DNA of 64,000 nucleotides, taken from Kitasatospora herbaricolor (GTDB lineage: Bacteria; Actinomycetota; Actinomycetes; Streptomycetales; Streptomycetaceae). Positions 15,045 through 21,989 of the stretch are shown one piece after another (position 1 is the stretch's first letter; every line of letters starts with the position of its first letter). The stretch spans positions 6,324,001 through 6,388,000 of the forward strand of contig NZ_JAUSVA010000002.1 in the NCBI RefSeq assembly GCF_030813695.1. The letters run 5' to 3'. Position numbers and translations under genes: made by a program. Under the pieces are notes generated by a model that worked only from the letters and a program-made list of their open reading frames with translations, made no database searches and was not told where the DNA came from.

Positions 15045-15998
15045 GTGCCACGTCCCAGGCCCGACACGGGTTCGACCATCAGTTCGGCCGTACTGTTCGG
15101 CGGCGAGTTCCGTCACGCCCGTGAGGCGGCCGGCTACTCCCAGGCCGGACTGGCCAAACTCCTGCACTGCGACCGGACGCTCATCACCCGGATCGAGAAC
15201 GGCGGCCGGATCCCGCAGGAGAAGTTCATCAAGCAGTGCGACGAGGTGCTGCTCATGGGCGGCGTCCTGATCCGAATCTGGAATCGGGTCGACTGGTACG
15301 CCGAGGTCGAACACCCGGACTGGTTCCAGCGCTTCGCACAGATGGAGGCGGAGGCGGTCTCCTTGCGCAAGTACCAGGTCCAGCTGGTACCGGGTCTGTT
15401 GCAGACGGAGGACTACGCGCGGGCGCTCTTTGCCCGAGGTGCGGCCGCCGGGAACCCCGACCTCATCGAGGAGCGGGTGGCGGCGCGACTGAGCCGACAG
15501 CACCGGTTCCTGGTCGATGGTGGGCCGCTGCTGGTTGTCGTTCTGGACGAGAGTGCGATCCGGCGGGTCATTGGCGGGCCGGCTGTCATGCGGGACCAGA
15601 TGGATCATCTGTTGACGGTTGCCGGGCAATGCAACATCGCCATTCAAGTCGCCCCCTTCGGCCTGGTGGACCTGGCGCCGCCCAAGACCTCAATGACCCT
15701 CATCAAACTGCCTGACGGGCACGAATGGGTCTACTCGGAAAGTCTGGGACGAGGTCACTTCAGTGATGATCCATCAGTGCTGACTGCGCATACCCGGACC
15801 TATGATGTGCTGCGAGCTGACGTGCTTTCGAGCCGTGAGTCGATGGCCTTGATCACCAGTGCGATGGAGGGGTACAGCGCTCATGACGAATCTCGATCTC
15901 AACGCGGTGACCTGGCGCAAGAGCAGCTACAGCGGGGACGACGGCGGCGACTGCATCGAGGTGGCCCCCGGATTCCCGGGCCTCGTCCCCGTACGTGA
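15045..15998 (+). CDS. XRE-type regulator with DUF5753 C-terminus
   Basis: 317 residues from the GTG at 15045, which has AGGGG six bases upstream; an in-frame ATG at 15024 (AAGG before it) is the alternative. HTH at about 18-75: FRHAREAAGYSQAGLAKLLHCDRTLITRIENG. The DUF5753 ligand-binding-like domain (about 95-285) includes FQRFAQMEAEAVSLRKYQ, VPGLLQTEDYARALF, VVLDESAIRR and NIAIQVAPFG. This family, together with DUF397 proteins, forms a streptomycete-specific developmental regulation set (WhiJ type). Oddly the frame runs 116 bases into the DUF397 gene, giving an Arg-rich tail, whereas such pairs usually overlap by only a few bases. Confidence 0.85.
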   Translation: MPRPRPDTGSTISSAVLFGGEFRHAREAAGYSQAGLAKLLHCDRTLITRIENGGRIPQEKFIKQCDEVLLMGGVLIRIWNRVDWYAEVEHPDWFQRFAQMEAEAVSLRKYQVQLVPGLLQTEDYARALFARGAAAGNPDLIEERVAARLSRQHRFLVDGGPLLVVVLDESAIRRVIGGPAVMRDQMDHLLTVAGQCNIAIQVAPFGLVDLAPPKTSMTLIKLPDGHEWVYSESLGRGHFSDDPSVLTAHTRTYDVLRADVLSSRESMALITSAMEGYSAHDESRSQRGDLAQEQLQRGRRRRLHRGGPRIPGPRPRT

Positions 15999-16098
15999 CT
16001 CCAAGGACCCGTCCGGTCCGGCGCTGGTCTTCCCGGCCACCGCCTGGCAGTCCTTCGTCGCGGGCGTCCGCGCCGGGGAGTTCCCCGCCGGCTGCTGA
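15883..16098 (+). CDS. DUF397 domain-containing small protein
   Basis: 71 residues with the family signature: LNAVTWRKSSYSGDDGGDCIEVA, then VPVRDSKDPSGPALVF, and the AWQSFVAGVRAGEF end. These small proteins are partners of the DUF5753 HTH regulator encoded just upstream (WhiJ-type pairs), probably modulating its DNA binding. The whole first half of the gene overlaps the 3' end of the HTH gene in another frame. A hairpin terminator follows 20 bases after the stop. Confidence 0.88.
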   Translation: MTNLDLNAVTWRKSSYSGDDGGDCIEVAPGFPGLVPVRDSKDPSGPALVFPATAWQSFVAGVRAGEFPAGC

Positions 16099-16117
16099 GC
16101 ACGACCGCAGAGCGACG

Positions 16118-16144
16118 GCCCGGCCCGGCGATGCCGGGCCGGGC
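16118..16144. terminator. Hairpin terminator between convergent DUF397 and CHAT-partner genes
   Basis: A perfect 12-bp stem (16118-16129 with 16133-16144) and a GAT loop, in the 55-base gap between two convergent genes. Confidence 0.8.
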
Positions 16145-16153
16145 ACCTGCGTC

Positions 16154-16846
16154 TCAGGGCTTCACGATCCCCGAGGCCATGCGGACGATCCGGCGCTTCC
16201 CGAGCAGGGGGACGGTCCCCAGCAGGCCGCCGACCGTGACCTTGGCCCGGAGGGTGACCGTCAGCGGCAGTTCGGCCGTCCCGGCCGGGAGCGCGACCAG
16301 CGCGCGCAGGTTGCGGTCCACGTGCAGCGGGGTCTCGCCCTGCTGCAGGAAGTCCCACTGGGCGTAGGAGAACTCGCGTCCGGAGACGGTCAGCCCGGGC
16401 AGGAAGACGTCCTGTTCGCGCACCCGTTCGGCGGCCACCTCGGGAGCCAGCGGGACGAGTTCCGTCTGGAGGGAGAGCCCGCCGCCGTACCGGGTGACGA
16501 TGTGCACCGGCCGGTCGGCGATCTCACCGTCCGGGCTGAGGTCCAGCACCGTCCCGTCCTCGGGCAGGTCGACGGTGAGCCTGACCCACGCGAGCTTCAC
16601 GTCGGGGTGGCGGTGGAACGCGCACCGCAACGACAGGTCCACGAGGGTCTGCGGCGGGGGCGTGTGCTCCACCCAGACGCTGGGCAGGGCCCGCAGGGCG
16701 AGCCGGCTGCGACGGGCGAGCAGCACCGCCTCGTCGTCCAGGTCGATGTCCTCGGCCTCCGAGTCCCCGGCCCGCTCCTCCAGGGCGCCGGTGTCGAGCT
16801 CCAGCGGGATGTCCTCGTCCCACTGCTCCAGGGGTTCTTCGAGCAC
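16154..16846 (-). CDS. Unknown partner protein of the TPR-CHAT operon
   Basis: 230 residues, GTG start with RBS GAGGAGAG. An acidic N-terminus of about 40 residues (many D/E) is followed by a strand-rich domain (about 45-230): VWVEHTPPPQTLVDLSLRC, VKLAWVRLTVDLP, RPVHIVTRYGGGLSLQTELVPL and ELPLTVTLRAKVTVGG, with glycine and basic residues near the C-terminus. No signal peptide, membrane segment or known motif. It lies 77 bases after the TPR-CHAT gene on the same strand. CHAT proteases often have a dedicated substrate or effector next to them, so this is the first candidate substrate (inference only). Confidence 0.7.
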   Translation of the reverse strand: MLEEPLEQWDEDIPLELDTGALEERAGDSEAEDIDLDDEAVLLARRSRLALRALPSVWVEHTPPPQTLVDLSLRCAFHRHPDVKLAWVRLTVDLPEDGTVLDLSPDGEIADRPVHIVTRYGGGLSLQTELVPLAPEVAAERVREQDVFLPGLTVSGREFSYAQWDFLQQGETPLHVDRNLRALVALPAGTAELPLTVTLRAKVTVGGLLGTVPLLGKRRIVRMASGIVKP

Positions 16847-16923
16847 GCTCTCTCCTCGTTCGACGGATCGGCTGTTCTCGGTGGGGGATCAGGTGAACCG
16901 GGCACGGTCCGGCTGGCCGGTGG

Positions 16924-19900
16924 TCAGGCCCAGTCACCCACCAGGACGAACGCGCCCCAGTGGTAGAGGTGTTCCAGCTTCCCGCCGGGTGTCCGGAACG
17001 TCTCCACCGCCGCGTGGTGCAGCGCCAGGGCGGGGGCGTCACCGGCGGCCAGCTTCCGGTGGAAGGCGGTGAGCAGCTCGCGGGAGGAGGAGTCGGCCAC
17101 CCGCCACTGGCTGACCAGGACGGACCGGGCGCCGCCGAGCAGCAGCGCCCTCGGCAGGCCGACCGGCTCGTCCCCGGCCCGCTGCTCGTTGACGCCGGTC
17201 TCGCACCCGCTGAGCACCACCGTCCCCGCCCTGATCCGGCGGCCGACCAGGTCGGCGGCCCGCACGGGCCCGTCGGACAGGTGCACCCCGCGCTCGAAGC
17301 CGCTGCCGGTGGTGATCAGGCCGTGGCCGGCCAGATGCACCAGCCCGGCGGTCTCCAGGGCTTCGAGCAGGACGGCCCGGGTGGCCGGTTCGCCGGTGAC
17401 GGCCGGTACGCCGAGCAGTCCGGCCACGGCCGCGCCCTCCGACACGGAGTGCGGCAGGTTCCGCTGCGGATCGGCGAGCACGCTCGCGCGACCGGCGCGG
17501 GAGGCCGGGCCACGGGCGTCCCGCCGCAGCAGGTCGGCCAGCACGGAGCTGCTCGGTACCTGGACGACCGGGTTGCGCAGCAGCAGCGGGACGCCGGCCA
17601 CCGGCAGGGTGTGCAGGGGCAGGTCGTGCAGCGGTCCGTGCGGGACCAGCACCACCACGTCCCCGGGCAGCGTCCAGGAGGCCAGCGGCCCGACCAGCCC
17701 GGCGAACCCGGCCCAGCCGCGTAGCATCCCGTCGCTCATCGTCCGTACTTCGCCGGAGCGGTGGAAGGTGCTCGCGGTGAACCGGCGCAGCCTGGCCAGG
17801 TCGATGTCGATCACCTCTACCCGGGGCTGCTCCCAGTCGTGCCGCAGTCCGAGCAGTAGGAGGCCGGTCGGTGAGCTGCGGTACTGGGCGATCACCAGCC
17901 GCTGCCCGGTGCGGTCGAATTCGGCGGCCAGCGCGGCCCGCAGGTCCGGCCAGGTCACCGCTTCGGCGGCCGCCGGGGTCTCGACGGGACGGCCGCCATC
18001 GGTCGTGCCGCCGTCGTTCGCGCCGCCGTCAGCCGCGCCGTCCTGGCCGAGGGCCGCCAACCCGTCCAGCAGGGCGCGGCTCTTGGCCCGCTCCAGCCAG
18101 TACAGGGCCGTGGCGGAGTCCCCGAGCCGGTGCCAGTGGAGTTCGAAGGCCGACCGGTACAACTCGCCCTTGTCGTGGGCGGAGGCGATCCCGGCCTCCT
18201 GGGCCCGGACGGGAGCCGTGCCGGGGGTCGAGGTGGCGATCCGGAGGGCGTCGGCCCTGTCCGCCGCCTCGGTGAGCAGCCGGTCGGCCTCGGCCCACCG
18301 CTCCCGCTGCTCCGCCGGGATCCGGTCGCCCGACTCCAGGGCGCAGACGGCCCGGTGGAAGAGCAGGCGCCACCCGTCGCCGGTCATCCCCGCGGCCGTG
18401 AACAACTGCTGGGCCTCGGCGAAGCGGGCGTCCGCCCGGTCGTAGCGACCCGGGTCCGTCCGGGCCTCCGAGAGCAGCAGGATGCCCTGGTAGCCGAGGG
18501 TGAAGGCGAGCGTCGGCCCCAGCCCCGCCGCCCGGGCGACCTCCTCCGAGCAGGCCAGCCAGTACTCCGCGGCCGGGGCGTCCAGCCGGAAGAAGGCCGC
18601 CTGTCCGCGCTGCTGGAGCGCGGTGGCGAGGTGGTCGAGGGCCTCCAGGGTCCGCAGCGGCAACAGCAGGCCGATCGCCTCGCCGAACAGGGCCTCGTAC
18701 TCGGCCGTCCGGTCGACGCCGCTCGGGCCGGCCGCACCGGCCGCACCCACCGACCGGCGGGCGATCGTCCAGGCGAGCACGCCCAGGCAACGGGCCCGGT
18801 CCATCGGGTCGCCGATGGTGCCGGCCACCTCCGCGCCCCGGCGCAGGCACTCCTCGGCCGCGTCCGGATCGTCGCCGGCCAGCAGGCCGCTCAGCGAGAG
18901 GTAGACCTGCGGCAGCAGCCCGGACACGCCGGGCCGGGCCTCCAACTCCTCGGCACAGGAACGCAACAGCGCGGTCGCCTCGCCGGTCAGTCCCATGACG
19001 GCCAGAGCGGAGCTGCGGACCACGCGCGGGCCCACCGGGTCGCCCAGGGCGTCCGCGGACCGGGCGGACGTCAACTCCTGCGCCTCCCCGAGGCGGCCGT
19101 CACGCAGAGCGGTGTCGGCCACGCCCATCGCCAGCCCGTCGGCGGCGAAGCCGTTGCCCAGCCGGGCCGAGACGGCCGCCGCCGCCTCGTGCGCCCGGGC
19201 CCGGCCGAGCGCGTCACCCTTGCGCGTGTGGTACATCGTCAGGTCCTGCCACAGGGCCAGTTCGTCACTGTCGGCCCCGTGCTCCCGGAGCAGCACGGCG
19301 GCCTGCTCGGCCTGCTCCACGCCCTCCGGCACCCCATGGGCGAGCAGCAGCCGCGCGCCCGTCGCGGCCGCCCGCGCCGTGGCGGTCACCACACCGGCGG
19401 CGGTCAGGGCCTCGGCGGCGAGGTCGCACTCCCGGGTCAGCGCCTCCAGCTCGTCCCCCTCCGGCTCGTCCCCCTCGGGCCTGTTCCCCTCGGGCCTGTT
19501 CCCCTCGGGCCTGTTCCCCTCGGGCCTGTTCCCCTCGGGCCTGTTCCCCTCCGGCCCCGGGCTCACCTGGTCGTCCGTCACCGGGACGACGCCGCTCCCG
19601 AGAGCGGCGAACCACTCCCGCAGCGCGCGTTCGGCGAGCGCGGAACGGGCCTCGGCGGCGCGCAGGCCGTCGCCCTCGGCGACGGCCGCCGCGTGCTCGG
19701 CCCGCAGCATCGCCCGGGCCCGGGCGTGGTCGCGCAGGTACCCCTCGGAGACGAACCGCGCCGCCCGGCGCGTCGTCCTCCCCGCCTCACGGCCGAGGCC
19801 GGCGTCACGGTAGGCGGCGGCCGCCCGCTCCCACTGCTCCACGACCGGAGCACCGGCATCGAGCGGCCCGCCCTGGAGGAGGAACTCCAGGGCCATCGCC

Positions 19901-20361
19901 TGCGCCTGGAGTTCCAGCGCCAGCGCGGCCGTCCCGGGGGCGGCCGTGGAGGCGGCCACCGCGCGGGCGTGCTCCCGTAGTTCGGCGAGCACCCGTGGAC
20001 GCTCGTCGTCGGGCGTGTCGAGCACGACCGCCAGCCGTCCCCAGAGACCGGCCGGACCGTCCTCGGGGAAGTACGCCCGGCCGGCGCGGGCCGCCGCCGC
20101 GGCCCGGCGGAAGGCCCCGCGTTCGATCCGCCCCCGGAGCAGCAGCACGAAGGCCGCCTCGTCGGCCGGGGCCTGCGGGCCCGCCCGGCTCCCGTCCGGG
20201 GCCGGGCCGTCGGAAGATGGATCGGCCGGGCCGTCGGCCGGCTCCTCGGCCGCCGCGACGCCGGGTGGACAGCGGAGCGCCGCCCATGTCTCCAGGTCCG
20301 TGTAGCGCTTGGTGTCGAGCAGGTCCTGCCCGTCTCCGCCCACCCCGGAACTCTTCGGCAC
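16924..20361 (-). CDS. TPR-CHAT caspase-like protease
   Basis: 1145 residues, GTG start with RBS GGAGGGGG. The first about 850 residues are helical TPR-like repeats (AAAAARAGRAYFPE, ALWQDLTMYHTRKGDALGRA, AFTLGYQGILLLSEA and others). The C-terminal CHAT domain (about 900-1145) has the caspase-type pair: H1013 in LVHLAGHGLI and C1053 in TVVLSGCETG, followed by ALLLGGARSVLVSQWRVAD, the family signature. It is expected to be a cytoplasmic cysteine protease held in check by its TPR sensor part. Residues near 300 are a low-complexity (NRPEG)n tract from five identical 15-bp repeats. The 230-residue gene follows in the same operon. Confidence 0.88.
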   Translation of the reverse strand: MPKSSGVGGDGQDLLDTKRYTDLETWAALRCPPGVAAAEEPADGPADPSSDGPAPDGSRAGPQAPADEAAFVLLLRGRIERGAFRRAAAAARAGRAYFPEDGPAGLWGRLAVVLDTPDDERPRVLAELREHARAVAASTAAPGTAALALELQAQAMALEFLLQGGPLDAGAPVVEQWERAAAAYRDAGLGREAGRTTRRAARFVSEGYLRDHARARAMLRAEHAAAVAEGDGLRAAEARSALAERALREWFAALGSGVVPVTDDQVSPGPEGNRPEGNRPEGNRPEGNRPEGNRPEGDEPEGDELEALTRECDLAAEALTAAGVVTATARAAATGARLLLAHGVPEGVEQAEQAAVLLREHGADSDELALWQDLTMYHTRKGDALGRARAHEAAAAVSARLGNGFAADGLAMGVADTALRDGRLGEAQELTSARSADALGDPVGPRVVRSSALAVMGLTGEATALLRSCAEELEARPGVSGLLPQVYLSLSGLLAGDDPDAAEECLRRGAEVAGTIGDPMDRARCLGVLAWTIARRSVGAAGAAGPSGVDRTAEYEALFGEAIGLLLPLRTLEALDHLATALQQRGQAAFFRLDAPAAEYWLACSEEVARAAGLGPTLAFTLGYQGILLLSEARTDPGRYDRADARFAEAQQLFTAAGMTGDGWRLLFHRAVCALESGDRIPAEQRERWAEADRLLTEAADRADALRIATSTPGTAPVRAQEAGIASAHDKGELYRSAFELHWHRLGDSATALYWLERAKSRALLDGLAALGQDGAADGGANDGGTTDGGRPVETPAAAEAVTWPDLRAALAAEFDRTGQRLVIAQYRSSPTGLLLLGLRHDWEQPRVEVIDIDLARLRRFTASTFHRSGEVRTMSDGMLRGWAGFAGLVGPLASWTLPGDVVVLVPHGPLHDLPLHTLPVAGVPLLLRNPVVQVPSSSVLADLLRRDARGPASRAGRASVLADPQRNLPHSVSEGAAVAGLLGVPAVTGEPATRAVLLEALETAGLVHLAGHGLITTGSGFERGVHLSDGPVRAADLVGRRIRAGTVVLSGCETGVNEQRAGDEPVGLPRALLLGGARSVLVSQWRVADSSSRELLTAFHRKLAAGDAPALALHHAAVETFRTPGGKLEHLYHWGAFVLVGDWA
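19474..19548. repeat. Five perfect 15-bp tandem repeats inside the CHAT gene
   Basis: Five identical copies of CTCGGGCCTGTTCCC (top strand), followed by degenerate copies on both sides, encode Asn-Arg-Pro-Glu-Gly repeats in the linker of the TPR-CHAT protein. The period is a multiple of three, so copy-number change would keep the frame. Confidence 0.9.
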
Positions 20362-20474
20362 GGCCCCCTCCTTCCCCGTGGGCGGAGACTCTACCGGCGG
20401 CCGCCGACGGGCGCCGGGAATCGCCCCGGACCGGGCGCCGGCCGGCGCCCGGCCGGACCGTGCCCCCGAACGGT

Positions 20475-20518
20475 CTGAGGCCGCCGCTCCCCGCTACGGA
20501 GGGGAGCGGCGGCCTCAG
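20475..20518 (-). terminator. Strong hairpin terminator after the peptidoglycan-binding protein gene
   Basis: A perfect 18-bp stem (20475-20492 with 20501-20518) and an 8-base loop. It lies downstream of the leftward gene ending at 20615 and upstream of the CHAT gene start, so it separates the two transcripts. Confidence 0.85.
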
Positions 20519-20614
20519 GGGTGAGCGGGGGCGTCCGCCGGAGCGGCTCGGCGACGCCCCGACCCCCCGGGGAGCCGGACCGGCGGGAGAGCAGCCTTCC
20601 CGCCGGTCCGGAGG

Positions 20615-20992
20615 TCACTTGTACGAGGGCAGGTGCCAGTAGCAGCCGTTGCCGTCGCCGTCCTTGGTGGACTCCAGCAGCACCGTCCCGGTCTGCGGGC
20701 CGACGATGCCGTCCTGCGGCAGGCTCGCCCACTTCTGGACGGCCTTGATCGCCCCGTAGGTGTCCGGGCCGAAGTGCCCGTCCTCCGCGACGACGTGGTA
20801 ACCGGTCTGCCAGTGCAGCATGTTGGCGAGGATCTGGGTGCACATGACGCCCTCGTACTCGTTGGGCTTGCCCGGCCCGATGTACGACTGCCCGGGCTCG
20901 GCCTGGGCGCTCCCGCCCAGCGCACCGACACTGGCGAGCGCGACCGCCGCCACGAGGAACACACTGCGTCGCTTGAGGGTCCTGCGGGCCAC
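20615..20992 (-). CDS. Secreted peptidoglycan-binding domain protein
   Basis: 125 residues from the GTG at 20992 (RBS AAGGAG); the longer open frame to 21130 has no protein-like N-terminus. A twin-Arg-containing but ordinary Sec-like signal peptide (RRTLKRRSVFLVAAVALASVGALGG, split SAQA-EPG) precedes a short mature protein with a PG_binding_1 repeat: HFGPDTYGAIKAVQKWASLPQDGIVGPQT. Two Cys residues (CTQIL and GCYWHL) may pair. It probably binds the cell wall outside the membrane and has no catalytic part. Monocistronic, with a strong terminator. Confidence 0.82.
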   Translation of the reverse strand: MARRTLKRRSVFLVAAVALASVGALGGSAQAEPGQSYIGPGKPNEYEGVMCTQILANMLHWQTGYHVVAEDGHFGPDTYGAIKAVQKWASLPQDGIVGPQTGTVLLESTKDGDGNGCYWHLPSYK

Positions 20993-21284
20993 GAGAGGCT
21001 CTCCTTGCTCGGAATCGATCGACGAGCAGCACTCTCCCGCGCCCCACCAACGGCCCACCAACGCCGCCCCAACCGAGCGGCCCGGCAACTTCCTGCGACG
21101 GCGTGCCATCGCCAGGTAGCTCCTGCTCAAGCCCTACTGCGGCGCCCTGGCCCCGGTCGACGACGTGGGGGGATGGAGCGGTGGACGCCGGAGGAGATCT
21201 CTGTACACGCCCAGTAAATGGACGACTCTGCCACCGGCCGGGCGGGTTCCTGGCCTCAGGCCGCCGTCGCGGCCTGCACGCCGA

Positions 21285-21507
21285 CGCCTCACCACCGAGG
21301 AAACCGACTGGGTGCAGATCGTGGAGTGGCACGACGAACTGCACGCTTGGCCCGGGGGCCCCGGGGCCCGGGGGCCCCGGGGCCCGGGGGCCCGGGAGCC
21401 CGGTTGTTCGGCTCAACCGCGCGGCGGCCGCCTACTTCCACGTGCGCGACGGCGACCGGGACACGGCGGCGAAGCTGTACGCCGAAGCCGCCCGAAAGCC
21501 TTCGTAG
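21285..21507 (+). pseudogene. Remnant of an ECF sigma factor gene (RpoE/DUF6596 group), frameshifted
   Basis: Two pieces of an ECF sigma factor C-terminal region survive in different frames. Piece one, from 21291, reads TTEETDWVQIVEWHDELHA. Piece two, from 21397 (+1 frame), reads SPVVRLNRAAAAYFHVRDGD and RDTAAKLYAEAARKPS, then a stop at 21505. In intact family members these motifs are joined and followed by more residues. Here they are separated by a low-complexity GGGGCCCC tract (21351-21403) that breaks the frame, and the middle of the domain is missing between RLNRA and the tail. No N-terminal sigma regions are seen upstream. Confidence 0.6.
21351..21403. repeat. G/C-only low-complexity tract
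   Basis: About 50 bases made almost only of alternating CCC and GGGG runs (CCCGGGGGCC repeated), interrupting the sigma-factor remnant. Likely slippage expansion; it can also fold back on itself. Confidence 0.8.
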
Positions 21508-21566
21508 GAGGTGCCGAAATGGCGTGACGGCCCACCGAATCGGTAGGCCGTCACGTACATCCAGGG

Positions 21567-21989
21567 TCAGGGAGTTTTTGTGAACTTGAATTTTTTGGGG
21601 GAATCCTCGGAGATCGGGATGTAGATGCCGTCACCGGCGCCCTCGCCCATTATTCTCAGGCGAATTCCCGTCTTCGCTCCGTCGGCCTCGCCAAGAGTGA
21701 CTTCGATCTCTTGGTCGACCAGGTTCGCCTTCTTCTGCAAGGACCACTTCCCGCTGCCGGTGAACGGGTCGACCGGCGCACCGCCCTCGATCGAGAAGTT
21801 GGTCGGGACCTTCACGGCCTTCAGCGAACCGTCCCCGTTCAAGATCAACTGTGCTCCCTGGTCGCCTCGCCAGGAGCCGATGAGGTCCTCGGCGCTGGCC
21901 GAACCGCCGAAGGGGTTCAGAAACAGGAAGGCAGCAGCTACGAGGGCCAGTGCGAGGCCGAGAACGCTGGCAAGGATGGCCTTCTTCAT
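21567..21989 (-). CDS. Small membrane-anchored or secreted protein coupled to the ALF-repeat gene
   Basis: 140 residues. The N-terminus MKKAILASVLGLALALVAAAFLFLN is a signal peptide or signal anchor. The extracytoplasmic part is a small strand-rich domain: LIGSWRGDQGAQLILNGDGSLKAV, GSGKWSLQKKANLVDQEIEVTL, TGIRLRIMGEG and GIYIPISED. The GSWRG...LILNGDGS pattern resembles lipocalin-like DUF4488/DUF5640-type domains, without an assignment. The start overlaps the stop of the 1.18-kilo-residue ALF-repeat gene by four bases (ATGA), so the two are translated together. It could be an exported immunity or chaperone partner (inference). Confidence 0.75.
   Translation of the reverse strand: MKKAILASVLGLALALVAAAFLFLNPFGGSASAEDLIGSWRGDQGAQLILNGDGSLKAVKVPTNFSIEGGAPVDPFTGSGKWSLQKKANLVDQEIEVTLGEADGAKTGIRLRIMGEGAGDGIYIPISEDSPKKFKFTKTP

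Noticed and set aside
19474..19548. Short regular repeats as a CRISPR array
   Set aside because: Units are 15 bp with no spacers and lie in frame within a coding sequence.
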